A stretch of DNA of 64,000 nt from Antedon bifida. Its lineage: Eukaryota > Echinodermata > Crinoidea > Comatulida > Antedonidae. This document shows, piece after piece, positions 24,180-36,535 of the stretch. The notes under the pieces were generated by a model, which was given only the letters and a program-made list of their open reading frames with translations, did not search any database and had not been told where the DNA came from. The stretch lies in contig OY727095.1 of assembly GCA_963402885.1 (NCBI GenBank), positions 2,547,001-2,611,000 of the forward strand, given 5' to 3'. Numbering within the stretch: the stretch's first letter is position 1; each line of letters opens with the position of its first letter. The position numbers and the translations under genes are program-made.

Positions 24180-27100
24180 ATGGAAAGTAAACCTTTTGAT
24201 AATGAAACCGAAAACTATTGCCGATTATGGTGTTTGGTAACTGAGAAAGGTACAGAGGCAATGAGAAAGTTTTTTCTTAAACATAATGGCCTACAACCGA
24301 AAACATTTCACACATTTATGAAAGCAAATGAAAATAATTTTAACAACAAATTAAAAGGGTTACACGAAACACAACGCAAATTGCTGTTCCCATCTGAAGG
24401 AGAAGCTGATATAAACAAACTTGATATAACTTTATTATGCAAGATGATAAGGCATCTTTGTGGATTTAAAAAAATCGAGGACTCTAAGACTGATTGGGAA
24501 GCTAAGCTTGATAATCCCAAATTAGCGAACGTGATTCACCTCAAGAACTTCAGAAATTTCCTAGGACACAAGCCGCACCCTCATATTACAGAAGCTGATT
24601 TTAAGGAAGAATTGGATCGTTTATCAGCTATCCTGCAAGTATTAGGAGTGAACGAAAATGAGATTAAACCGTATGCTTCTAAGATTATTAGGGAAACTGA
24701 ACAACAGAAGATCATTGACGAAATCAAAAAGCTTAGGGAAAAACTGAAGGAAACTGTATTACATTCACAAATTAAAGAAAGAAATCCCACAGTCACAGTA
24801 GACCTAGCTCTAGACGACCAGCTACCAGGATTAGATATCAAAGTAGCTACCAGAACAACATCAGGTGGACGTAGAGTTCAAAATAGCGGGGAAAACGAAG
24901 ACGTTCGAAGTACATTATCCGAAACAAAACTAGAAATAATGCAACAAACAAAAACACAATCTGTTGTCAAACATCTAACTGATGAGTTTATGATGAGAAT
25001 GCAAGGAAACTTTCTTAAGGGTTAGTATATTATTCCTTTGTTGCATTTGTAACGATACTTACTTTTACAGACTATGGATAAGGTCTTTCCCGTTTTACAA
25101 AATTATTAAGAATAATGAAATAACAAGGAATAAGAATAATGGAATAAACTAGTTGCAATTTTCTCATTTCCCTTCTCCACAAGCGCCGATGTTAAGGTAG
25201 ATATATACATTTTTAAAGATATGCCAATAAATTACGTACGTGCAACGTTTCGATCTAGATAATACTAGTATTCTGGCAATGACTAGTTGTTAGTTGTTGA
25301 TGGGAGTAGCGTTGCTTGATGCTATGCAGTATACATAATCTATTGGTTATCTTTAATAATGTATTTACATAAAAAAAACCAGATGGAAACAGAATTATTT
25401 CAAAGATCTATATTAAGGTTTGTTTTTGTAGCTAAATATCTTATCTAATATTTTATCTATACAGAAAGAGGCGACGCTCTTCAACTTTGCTTCAATGCTG
25501 TTAAACAGAATTATCGTCAAACCAGGAACCAGATTCAGTTACTACCATGGGATCCTTCCAAAATTGTCACAATGGACACATTGTTTACAGACATAACATT
25601 ATTTGTAGATCTACTTAAACCCGGCATACAACATAAAATTCCTTTAAAATCTTACCATGACATTTTCACACACATTGGTGATCCGATAACTAGGGTATTA
25701 TGTTATGGTAGAGCTGGGATTGGCAAGTCAACTCTTATTAATAAAATGGCTTATGACTGGGCAAATGAAAACAGCAATTCACCAATAAAACGTTTTAAGC
25801 TTGTAGTAGCTCTCAGTATGCAGAAGATATCTCGAGATGAAAATGTTGTTGACGCTCTGTTTAAGCATCGTATTCTTACACAAGAGTATTGTAAGTATAA
25901 AGATCTGCTGAATCAGTTTGTCAAGGAGAATCCAGGTGAAGTAGCCGTACTACTTGATGCATGTGATGAATACAAACCACAGAGTAATGAAAGCCAAGGA
26001 AAAGGAGAAATCGTGAAGCTTCTAACAAACGAACATCAGAGATCAAGTGTTGTGGTGGTAACATCGCGGCCATGGAAGGTTGACGCGTTGAAGGAATATA
26101 GAGGTATCTACTTACATTGTGAGATACACGGGTTTTCGACACAAAACATAGGACTGTATGTCGACAAGTTTTTTCATGAAGACCCTGACAGTGGAAAGGC
26201 TCTAATAAGGTACTTACACGACAATGGCCTAATCACCGGTATTGCAACCTTGCCAATGATGACTATGATCCTTTGCTGGTTATGGAAAGTCAACGCACCA
26301 ATGAAACTTCCAGAAACATTGAGTGAACTATATCAAAAACTGTTAGAACACATGATTATGACCCACTTGAACAAATCTAGCGAAAACAAGGAACAACTAA
26401 CTAAATATTTGGAAAAAGATGTTGAAATCATTGGCCGCGTTGGACTGGATGGTTTATTTAATAATATGACCCTCACGTTTAGAGAATGTGACTTTAATGC
26501 TAGTGCAGAAATGGAAGGAACTACATCAAATAAGGTTGTTTTAGTTTCATGTAAGATTGGATTACTAACGAGAGACATGTCAGGGAATGTGCCACACAAA
26601 GAACAAGAAGACAAAGACACTGATGACGATGACTCTTACTTCCCAATAATAGAAAAGCTAGAAGAAAGCATGAAGCCAGCGGTTGAATTTTTATTCTTCC
26701 ATAAAACTGCGCAAGAAAAGTGTGCAGCAATGTATGCTGCTAAACTGGCACGCCGTAAACCTGAAGAATTTCAGTCATACTTGGATAGAATAACTACCGT
26801 CAAAGATGCTTTCCAATTTGAGATGCTTCTTTTGTTCTTGAGTGGTGAACACATAGATGTTGCCAAATTGGTTTTAACCCACTTACACAAGATTTTTAAA
26901 AAAGAATTGTCTGTTAATAGTGATAGCTATGTGGCAGGCAAACTTTCATTTGAGGAAAGTATGCGGTTTCAAACATATTTAGAATTAGTTGTACGCTGTT
27001 ACCATGAAAGTCAATGTCATGGTTCTCTTAATGATGTTATGGCTCTAATATTTAAACAAAGACACATTCGATTTAGTAACTTCTCTTCTTCAACCGCGAA

Positions 27101-28522
27101 CTCACTTGGTTATCTTCTCAAATATAGCGAGGCTCAAGAAGACCCACCAAGGTATGTACACCTAAATATCGACAAAGTGGAATTGATAAACATCCGCCTT
27201 GAGACGAAAAAAGAGAAGAGTACTTTGTGGGAAATGTTCCCAGACGACGAAGAAGACGAATTTATCAGAAAGTATTCGGAAATGCCTACAGCAGAGCTCA
27301 GTCAGAAATTACGAGAGTGTCAGATGGAAGAAACGCTACCTCCAGCCTTTCAGGAGCCTGTTCCAGATTATCAGTGTTTATCTGGTATGAAAATGTCTCA
27401 AGTTACCAGCAAATACAAAGGAGACGCCACGGACATCAAAACAGTTGTAAGTTCACTCCAGAATGTAAACCTTGAAAAGATTACAATTCTTGGATTTGAT
27501 ATAAGTACCATGGCTGACGTTTTACCAAATGCTTTACGAAAGTCAACGCTCACTGTTATCAACCTTTCAAGTGCCAACGTTGGACCTGAGATATGCAGAA
27601 CTGTTGCAACATTTTTGGAACAGACTCACAACTTAAAGGAATTGATCCTCAAAGACAATCCACTTGGAGACGGAATCGGGTTTCTAGCGGAAAGTTTCAA
27701 GTACATAAGAAAATTGACAAACTTGAATGTTAGTTACAGTCCTGTTACCGAACAAGGAATGGTTACATTATCGCAGACTTTACATGAAGTTCAAAAGATG
27801 GAAAAGCTTTCTCTATATCAACTATACGACGCAGCTAGTGATTCATTTTCCCAAGGAATACAGAATATGAAAGCATTAAAACTGATTACGCTTCCACTAC
27901 AATGGATGTCTGATTCAGAGGCAAATCGAATTGTTGGGACAGCCAGCCAGTGTCGTCAGTTGGTGGAGTTAAAGATAACAGACATGACCAACAGCTGTGA
28001 CTTGATGGTTAGCTGTGCCGCGGAAAATCTCATCGAAATGCCGTATCTGAAGATTTTAAGCCTGTGTGGTAAAAGAGACGAAGATAAGCTGGAGGAAATT
28101 AAAAAAGAATGTACGATTACAACTGATACATGCAACGCAGTTGTAAAGATGCTAGAAAGAATCGAATCTCTTGAAATTCTTCAAGTAGTCAGTTTATGGA
28201 TGCCCAAGGATGGACTACAGCAAGTAGCAGTGGCCTGCGAAAATCATCCGAATCTGAATACTTTTAGGTAGGTCATATTTTCTTTAAAGAATTTTTTCCC
28301 AATAAGCAATCATTTTTTATAATTTTTGCATCATATTGCTGAAAGAGGATGGCGCCTCACAAGAGACAATTAAAACAACAGCAAAACAAACAAAATGAAC
28401 CTAGTATCTGAAACATGAATAAATAAATATTAACGTTGTTTACTGTTTTACATAGATATTCTGGAGAGTGTATTCCACCTGGTATTGTGATTGAAAACTT
28501 AAAAAAGATTCAGCTCTGCTAA
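24180..28522 (+). CDS. HEPN (DZIP3-type)-NACHT-LRR protein (HEPN gene 5)
   Basis: CDS is join(24180-25020, 25465-28267, 28456-28522), 1236 residues, with the same intron positions and phases as the gene at 4166. I chose ATG 24180 because it follows the 5'-UTR acceptor and aligns with paralogue starts; an upstream in-frame ATG at 24105 lies in the intron. HEPN is residues 1-170 with motif RNFLGH at 125-130 (Gly replaces the usual Ala before His). The linker shares KVATRTTS with gene 1 but is about 110 residues shorter. NACHT: Walker A GRAGIGKST (362-370), Walker B LLDACDE (443-449), NOD motif FFHKTAQEKCAAMYAA. LRRs follow (LKELILKDNPLGDG), ending with YSGECIPPG...KIQLC. It is a cytoplasmic NLR-like sensor paralogue of gene 1; NACHT and LRR parts are strongly conserved, HEPN and linker less so. 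Confidence 0.9.
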
Positions 28523-29473
28523 GACGACAGCAATCTTTATGGTAACATGTGGAAAGTCCAGATATTTACAAAAAGTTTGTTTAATGATGTAAGCTTATTG
28601 CTTAAACAAGTTTACAGTATACATGGGCTTAGCAATGGGTCAATCAACGTCATCTGATTAGTTTCCCGTTACATCAGTATTGTCACAAGAATAATGGTCC
28701 TTTTCCTTAAATACTGTATAATATAAATTATTCGTAACATATTTGATTAACGGTTGTTGTATTTCCGCACGATCTCAATTTGGACGAAAGGTTACCAAAC
28801 TTACCTATACACTACGCAGTGGCTCTTCAACTGAACATTAACATAAAACCCTTGAAGTTAAAACATTATTTCATCTTTACGTGTTTTATAGTTTAGACCT
28901 AATCTTTGAATTGATTCATAAATTTCTAATGTCATTCTAATGTAATGTCTTTACTTCCGGACAAAACATTATTTTATTTATGATCTTTTGTTTAAAAATG
29001 ATGCATTGATTATGATTTAAATAACATACGATAAAACTACTTCAAAACAATGAGAGGGGATCAAGGCATGGTGATGATCAAATAAATATCAAAAGGTTGA
29101 ATCATGACTTATTTGGAATTGTATACTTATGTTATCTTTCTTTAAATGTTCTTTCTTTGACTGTAGGCCTACCCCTTTTATTTTTTTTTATTTCTTCTGA
29201 AAATGAATAGGTTAATAAACTTACGACATAATGACTTATATTCATTCCGTTCAAAAAAGTTTACTGTAATTGTATTATATTGTTTTATTAGTTGACATTA
29301 CGATATATGCCTTTCATCTTATAGTGTACAAAGTACAGTATTCAACTTGTTATATGATTAATATGTTTTCCCCATGAAATAACTTTGAATACATGAGGAT
29401 TGTAATAATGTAGTGTGTTATTATATGAAGCTTACCTTGTATTTGGTTACATACTGAATTTCTTTTAATTACG

Positions 29474-29535
29474 ATGGCAAAGATAGACACAAGTGGTTAG
29501 TATTATACTGTTGTAGTTGGGCATAATATTGTACA
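29474..29535 (+). pseudogene. Relic of the 3' end of a HEPN exon with its splice donor
   Basis: GGCAAAGATAGACACAAGTG|GTTAGTATTATACTG followed by TTGTAGTTGGGCAT matches the end and donor of the orphan HEPN exon (about 16625-16715: AAAGACACAAAGG, CAGTG|GTTAGT, CGTAGTTGG). Nothing recognisable remains of the exon upstream of it. It marks a lost gene copy. Confidence 0.45.
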
Positions 29536-30635
29536 AAAGGCTACATCTGAAGAAATACTTAATATTTTAACTAATTATTGAATTTATATTTGTTAATAAT
29601 CATGTTGTTGTAATGTTGTTCATAATGCAATCATGAATTTACATTATTTATTTATTATTTAATTGTAAGGCATTTAATGATGAAAAACCAGAACTAAAAC
29701 TCGTCACCAAAAATTAGGTGATCCGCAGTTTCTTAATAATTAATTAATGTTATAAATAAATTGGAATGCCTGTTAATTTAGTTAATTTCCCAACCAACAA
29801 AAAAAAGACAAAAAATATATTGATCATACATTAAAATAATTATTGATCTATACTCTAGTTTCATAAGGGTCTAGGAAAACTACCCCCTGGACAATACCAC
29901 CCGGACTCATTATTATTTGATAAATAGCATCCACATACCTAAACACACGATTGAGCTTAGTCTAATTATTATATCTTACTGTATAATACCTAAATAATCT
30001 GAGCGGGCATGAAGCGAGACTGAGGTGGGTTAAAAGTCTGGCCTTTGTGTTTTACCAACATAAAGACTCATCAGACAATTCTAGAAATGGGCACATAAAT
30101 ATCACCCAGGACCCAGGTTGCTAGTCGTATTTTGGTTAGGAACGGAAAATTAAAGATAATTAGTAGAAAATCCATTTTAAAAATCCTGCATGAATTAAGT
30201 AATGTTTAGTAGATTAAGACTGAAATTCCACCACTTAATTTGAGAATGTGAACTAATGTGAGTTTACAAAAAACAACATGGCTTAAAAATTATAAACACT
30301 TCGGAAATATAACTTACGGACCAGATGAAGATAATCGTAGGTTCATGATATAATTGAACATTTTAATTCTTTTTATGTACTCTTTTTGGAAATAAATGTT
30401 TTGTAATTATTATGGTTGTCTATTATGTCGTAAATTATACACACTTTGGAACTGGTGACGCAGCTTGTACCACATCCAACTGAGCGTGTAATACCAGAGT
30501 GAAAACTCGTCCCTGGTAATACACACAATTTCCAGGTATAACACTCTTTGTCTGATTTGACGTAGCCGCAAAAAAGAGGTTCCATTCTCTGTTGTTGCTG
30601 TCCGCGTCCAATTAAATCGATAACTACACTAAACA

Positions 30636-30745
30636 AGGTCATATACATAGCTGTGGCGTGCTCAAGTTAGTGTTTACCGACCAACCGACCGACCAACCGA
30701 CCGACCGACCGACATAGTGAGCTGTAGAGTCACGTTGCACGCTAC
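30636..30745 (-). mobile_element. YGGT-repeat dispersed element, copy 4
   Basis: ACAAGGTCATATACATAGCT, GTGCTCAAGTTAGTGTTTACC, (GACC/AACC)n, GACATAGTGAGCTGTAGAGT, then ACGTTGCACGC. Same orientation as copy 3, with a longer tetranucleotide run. Confidence 0.6.
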
Positions 30746-31527
30746 TAAAAACAGTGCAAGTTTTCAAAATGAATATGAACAGCAGTTCTACAATTTGCAA
30801 ACAAAACATTGACATTTATACTTACAGTTTGCATGCCTTTGTTTGACGAAAAAGCAGTTATTCTGTTGGGGCTTTTATTAGGTCTGTAAAGATAAATTAC
30901 AAAAACATCAGTATTTAATAGCATGTTAAAATAAGACAGAAAGAATTGTGCAATAGTAAACAAGCAAGATGCGCTCGAATGAATATGCTACACTATTAGA
31001 CCTAACGAAAGAGGTGAAAATCGATATTTTTACGATTTAGATGGTCATGATGACCTCTAAACATTTGACAGAACAAAATTGTTCCTAAATTCATATCTAG
31101 AAGTCATACCTTTCATACATAAAAATAAAGTGGTAACGATTTATTCTGAAGAGTATGCCTATAGTGGATTCAAAATAAGTATATTAACATAAATTTGAAA
31201 TATATTTCCCATTTTGAACGCCTCTTTTTGACGTGTACATTTAATATTATTTATTATTTCACATTAAGGTATGAAGAACAAAACGCAATCGTGTTGTTTA
31301 AATGTAGGCGTGAATCACGGAAATTGATTTTGACCATGTTCGCGTTATCACACGTATTATTATACATTATAGTAGCGTACGCAAGTTTTATAATATAGAA
31401 ACTGACTCTAGATATGATAATGTTGTCATGATATACAAATTGTTATAATATATAATTTCACAAAACCATTCTCGAGACTATTATCATAACATTAGATATA
31501 GTATATCTATAATACTTTCTCAAACAG

Positions 31528-32279
31528 GTGCGGAGGGCAGGCCTGGATGCCCCCGCACTTGTCCAATTTTATACTAGTATCATTAGACCAATATTAGAAT
31601 ATGCGGCCCCAGTTTGGGGATCAAATATTACGAAGCAACAGAATCAACAACTTGAACAAATTCAGAGAAGGGCCTTTAAATGTATTTTTCCGCATGCTAC
31701 TTATTCCGATGCCCGCAGCTTCCTTGGTTTTTCTACCTTAGAAGACCGCCGTGTTCGACTGTGCAAGGATTTTTTTGTTAAAATCAAAGACCCCAGTCAC
31801 AGATTGAATCATTTGTTACCGCAGGCTCCTTCTGCTGCTTATAATCTTAGAAGACTCCGTGAGTTCTGTATCCCTAGAGTTAAAACTAACCGTTCAAAAA
31901 CGTTTATTATTAATCACGGATTATTCCAAAAATGGTAAACATTTTGTGTTATGTTTCCGCGACCTTCCGTACCTTTGTGTGTAAATATTATTGAAAATTT
32001 TTGAAGTTTTTAACATTTTTTAAATTTGTAAACATTTTTAATACTTTTAAATTTTTATCCTGCAGGCCTATGTCTTTAACAATTTGAATTTTATATTTAT
32101 TGTTTTTATAATAAGTGATTTTTAATTGTAATTTTGTTTTAATTTTTTGATTGTATGTTCTACATTTCTGAATGTCTTTTATATTTGTATATTGCATTTT
32201 ATTTTTCTGAGTGAAACGCTTTTGTTAAACTTCAATCTTTCGTTTGATTGCAATAAAGTTCTATTCGTATTCGTATAAT
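31528..32279 (+). mobile_element. 5'-truncated non-LTR retrotransposon (end of reverse transcriptase ORF plus 3' UTR)
   Basis: Bases 31528-31938 encode about 136 residues with the hallmark C-terminal reverse-transcriptase region of CR1/L2/Jockey-like elements: FYTSIIRPILEYAAPVWG, then QLEQIQRRAFKCIF, and a leucine/arginine-rich tail ending in a stop. The 3' UTR is T-rich and ends near 32275 in GCAATAAAGTTC and a short tandem TATTCGTATTCG, as expected of this class. The catalytic domain and endonuclease are absent, so the copy is dead on arrival. Confidence 0.8.
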
Positions 32280-32282
32280 AAT

Positions 32283-32627
32283 AATGGTATGTGCTGGACC
32301 ATGGATGTATGGTTGGACCAGGGAGGTGAAAAAATAATATTTAAAAAAAATGATTTGTTCACCTCCATGGTTGGACGTTGGTGGATTTCTGATCGTGAGA
32401 TCGAATTCAACTCTCGCCGCATTGTTTGTATCCTTAGGCAAGACACTTTATTTACATTTCCTCTCTCCACCGTACCAAGGTGTATAAAATGGGTACCCGG
32501 TTAGATCAACTAACTGTGTTATGGGAGTAAGCCCTATGTTCCCATTCGTGTTTGATAAGAAAAAAGACCGGGGTAGTATTATGAAGCACTGTGCATTAAG
32601 CGCTATATAAGAATATTATTATTATAT
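32283..32627 (+). mobile_element. SINE-like element
   Basis: Non-coding repeat with GATCGTGAGATCGAATTCAA (B-box-like), CTTAGGCAAGACACTTTATT, TCTCTCCACC, AATGGGTACCCGG, and a tail GCGCTATATAAGAATATTAT with an ATT run. The head contains a small hairpin (GGGAGGTGAA / TTCACCTCC). It directly abuts the LINE fragment. The tRNA-type promoter is only a weak match, so the class is tentative. Confidence 0.5.
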
Positions 32628-32749
32628 ACTGGCAGAGTCCCAAGTACTGCTTTAGCGTTTAAACAACTGCAACGAACAAAATACAATGCATATAATACAA
32701 AGGAAATTTGGGAAGAAAGAAAGTTCATTGCGTATCATTTATAAAGAAT

Positions 32750-32961
32750 TTTCAATATGAATTGGAAATTTTAATATAACGTAATGTTTCCATTTATAGC
32801 CTTACATTCGCTAGGTTTCATATGCTAGTCAATGGATTGAGTCACACCTATATATCGATCAAGCGCCATATTGGTTGTGTTCGAGTGAAACTGGTAGCTG
32901 ACATAATATATTTGTTAATCACGTCCTTTATTTAGGTGAAATAAAACCAACAAGTGATTTG
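32750..32961 (+). promoter_or_regulatory. Promoter/5'-UTR exon block of HEPN gene 6
   Basis: GAATTGGAAATTTTAATATAACG near 32760, GCCATATTGG at 32865-32874, GGTGAAATAAAACCAA near 32936, donor TTTG|GTAAGTG at 32961/32962. The acceptor ATCAACAG ends at 33686, 34 bases before the ATG at 33721. The intron repeats the GAAGGACCAGGGATGGCC / CTTTGTCCGGATACGGAATT segment also present at about 21985-22040. Confidence 0.6.
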
Positions 32962-33720
32962 GTAAGTGTTAATTAAGAACCTGGTATTTGATTTGTTGAT
33001 AAATATTGGAGTATAACAATCAAAATTCTTGCTTTCTGCGGGAAGGAAAAATATGCGAGAAGGACCAGGGATGGCCTACTAAAATTGCTCTTTGTCCGGA
33101 TACGGAATTCCAGGTTATGATGTAGAAAAGCTAACCACTTCCACTGTAACTGTAGAAAGCAAGGCCAAAAGGGAAAGATTGTAATACGTAAATTTTACAG
33201 TGACATTCAACCGTTAATGCTGTATAGTTCTATTGAATAATTTGTATATATTTCTATAACTCACCATCATCATAATTTAGAATAGCACTCTATTCTAGTC
33301 TAGTCTCTATTTTATTCAAATTATTATTATAATATTTGTTTTTGACCAAAAAGACTTATCCAATTATCTATAGTGAATTATAGATCTAACGTACAAAACT
33401 CATTTTAAAAATCCACGGCACCATGGATAGAAGCGATGATGACGAACACTATATTTTCGACCACAGGGCGGTTTCCTTTATTTTAATTCTCCAATTACGA
33501 CAGGGATGAAGGTGTTGAGTATGAAAAAAAAAATCATAAAAGACGATAACATATTTAAGTAGATCTGGTTATTGATCCTTATTGACGAACGGTTGGTGGT
33601 TAATGATCATGCACATCTTTTTATTTGTTAATGATTTCCCCACTACCAGCTACGAAATATAACTAGTATTTCATATTAATCAACAGGTTCCTAAGTGGCT
33701 ATCGGCTTGAAACTGAAATC

Positions 33721-35368
33721 ATGGCAAGTGATAATGATGAAATCAACAACTTTTTCCAACTTTCTTATTTGCTATACGAGGAAGGTACAAAGGCAATGGT
33801 GAAGTTTTTTCTTAATCATGCAGCTGATGGTGGCCTACAACCAAACCAATTTCAAAAATATGTAAACGACAATTTTAAAAATGAAGATACCTGTAAAAAG
33901 AAGCTAGGTAAACTATTTAAAGACCAATACAACAAGTTATTCCCAGAAGAAGGAGTCGAGGCTGATATAAACAAAATTGATATTAGTTTATTATTCAAGT
34001 TGATAAAGCATTCATTTGAAGGTAAAGGTATCAACACATCTGACTGGATAGGTGAGACTACGCCTGGTGATCGCATATTAGCGAACATTATTCTCCTCAA
34101 TAAATTCAGAAACGATGTCGCACACGCATATTGCTATCGTATGCCTAAAGTTAAATTCAACACTGAATGGAGTAAACTGTCAGAAATCCTCCAAGTAGTA
34201 GGAGTTGACAAAAACGAGATTGATTTGTGCGGTAATAAGCAGCTTGATGACACTGACAGGCAGAAGATCGAAAGTCTATATCTCGGTAAGTATGCTAATT
34301 AATTGTCCAAAAAATGTTGGTGTTACATGTGAATATACACATCTTTAGCCTATATTTCCTTTTATTTTAGTACAAGTTTACAGAAAAATAGTGCAAAATG
34401 CGAGTTTCTATGCAATAGCCTAAAATGTTAACAATTGATGCATTCATTGAGAAGATTTTTTAACCCATGACTGAACAAGTGATATAAAGCCGTTAATAGT
34501 TAAATATACAGATAACCATAACATGTAAAATAGACAGGACAAATGTTGTACAATACAATTCAATTAGATCGTACATTACTTGTTTAAATATATACTTATA
34601 AATATATATTATAATTTGGTAATAATTATATTTTTATTGCGATGTTATTATGGACTTTTAAGTTCATATTAGAATTTAATCAGTAATTCGGTAATCATCA
34701 GTTTTACAAATAAAGATAAAAACATGGATTAGGGCTTATTTAAAAGTTATTGTTATAAGGATCACTGCCCCATTTAATTTCCACTTACATAAACTTTCGA
34801 CCGAAAGTCAATTATATCAAATTCATACATAGTATTCAACACTTTCTTCATCTTATTCATAGATATTTCAGACGATGATTTTTATCAGTTGATGACGGAC
34901 GTTAGTGAGTGGTATGATCAACGTGGACTCCTTAACAGACTACAAGTTCTATTACTAGAACATTTTCCAGATGATGAAGCATTGAAAAGGGTTACCAGTA
35001 CATCCGAACTGTTAGGTCTTTTAACTAATAAAGGACTACTGAGTCGAACAAATCTTACAGTTCTGTATGATGTAATAAAGGTAACTGGACAATTTGGATT
35101 TGACCCAAGCATTAAAGATAAGCTTCCTGCTTTCAAAGATATCAAAGAGCGTAAGATAGTCAAATTTTCAGAACACACTCAAACTGTTTTTAAGCTGGGC
35201 AAGTCTCTTAGTGATTCAGAAATTAAGACTCTAGATGGACGATACAACTTTTCTGTCCTTAAGAAGTATGCCGACAGCTGGAATTTGATTTTAGATTTTC
35301 AACGTCGAGGGTTGCTGACTGAAAACAAAATCGAATCAGTTAAGAAGGTGTTGAAAAGAGGAAAATAA
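33721..35368 (+). CDS. HEPN (DZIP3-type)-DED-DED protein (HEPN gene 6)
   Basis: CDS is join(33721-34285, 34863-35368), 356 residues, phase-1 junction (CTCG|GTAAGT; CATAG|ATATTTC). HEPN is residues 1-170 with motif RNDVAH at 130-135. Compared with its paralogue at 11423, the coiled-coil linker and the small middle exon are missing, so HEPN is joined almost directly to the death-fold part. DED1 has LLNRLQVLLLEHFPDDEAL and GLLSRTNLTVLYDVIK; DED2 has LGKSLSDSEIKTLD and RRGLLTENKIESVKKVLK. It is probably a cytoplasmic adaptor. The loss of the coiled coil suggests self-association or partner choice differs from gene 2. The HEPN and DED1 calls are good by eye; DED2 is weaker. Confidence 0.85.
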
Positions 35369-36535
35369 GGTGACTCTGCAGTGGTTTATATTTAACCATT
35401 AATTCAATTTATATAGCTATATAAATTATGGACTGAAATAGACTTACAATGTTATTATGTATTCATTCACCTTTTCCATTGATTGTAGACCTCTAATGAA
35501 ACTTTGTATTTATTCAGTATAATTAAATTAATAGTCAGTACTTTTTAATTTTTTTATTTATCATTACTGTAGGTCTTTTAAAACTGATGTTAGGGTTAGG
35601 GGGTAAGGGTTATGTATATATTTTATAATTAATATTTTTAGTAAAAATCACTGCACTTTATGTGAACCGGCTGGTTTACTTGTTTAAAATTAAGTTCATT
35701 ATTGATTAACAGTTCATTCAATTTTAATGTACTCTTAATATTCTTTTTCAATAAATGTTTTTTATAATTATGATTTGTAAATGGCAGCGCGGCACTATAT
35801 AACATACTACCGAGTGTGAATTGCAGTGTGCCATATTTTCCTAAACTATATAATAGGCACATGTGACAAAGACGTTAAGGTGAGCCTAACACCAACAAAA
35901 GTTGCCGAAATAGTGTAAAAAAAAACCGTAACAGTAATATTACATTAACAATAACATCATGCAAACAAAATATTGAGATGTATAATTACAGCTTGTAAGC
36001 CTTTGTTTGACAGAGTACGAACAGTTACTTGCTTCTAGTAACTTATGTACATAACCTTGCCAAATAAATATATTCTGTTTGAGGCTCCCATGTCCGTCTA
36101 GAGGAAGAAGACGAATAAACTATGTTGGCTGCATTGCAAGGGACACCAGCTGATTCATATCCTGAACAAAGGATTGTGGGGTTGCATTGTGAACTCCATC
36201 TCAAATGCGACTGCTTCATTATGATGGTGATGATTATTATTATATACAGATAAATAGACATTACAAAACATACATATTACAGTATTACAAGAACACAATG
36301 ACATAGACAAATACAATTTTGTTACTTGTTTGTCCAATTTATTAGTACAAAATTACAACAATTAATTTAAAATATTAATGAGTAAAACAATATGTCCATT
36401 GAACAAAGCAACAATCGTGCTGAATAATGTATTGAGGTTAGGAATTACATGCGAGTTGTTTTAATTAGTAAAACATTGATTATTTATTTGTTTACCTTAA
36501 CTGTGTATTTAAGTGATTATATTGCGTAGTTTACT
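35369..36535. other. Intergenic spacer between the HEPN cluster and DPP7
   Basis: No gene supported. About 35780-36030 repeats part of the HEPN 3'-flank module (GCAGCGCGGCACTATA, GCAAACAAAATATTGAGATG, TTACAGCTTGTAAGCCTTTG). The genes on either side are convergent (plus and minus), so the spacer should hold both 3' ends. Confidence 0.45.

Larger units (their letters stand above)
28523..31527. other. Intergenic spacer with duplicated flanks and a HEPN exon relic
   Basis: No complete gene. It holds the relic at 29474, the duplicated segment 29920-30192 (pair of 22255-22525), the flank module at about 30440-31160 and a YGGT element at 30636. Short frames at 30373, 30745 and 31195 lie in these repeats and are not supported. 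Confidence 0.5.

Noticed and set aside
23103-24261. Cluster of small open frames on both strands
   Set aside because: They overlap the inverted repeat or AT-rich intron sequence and none has a domain or splice context.
31195-31398. Small hydrophobic open frame upstream of the LINE fragment
   Set aside because: It lies in AT-rich spacer next to duplicated flank DNA, without splice sites or domain.
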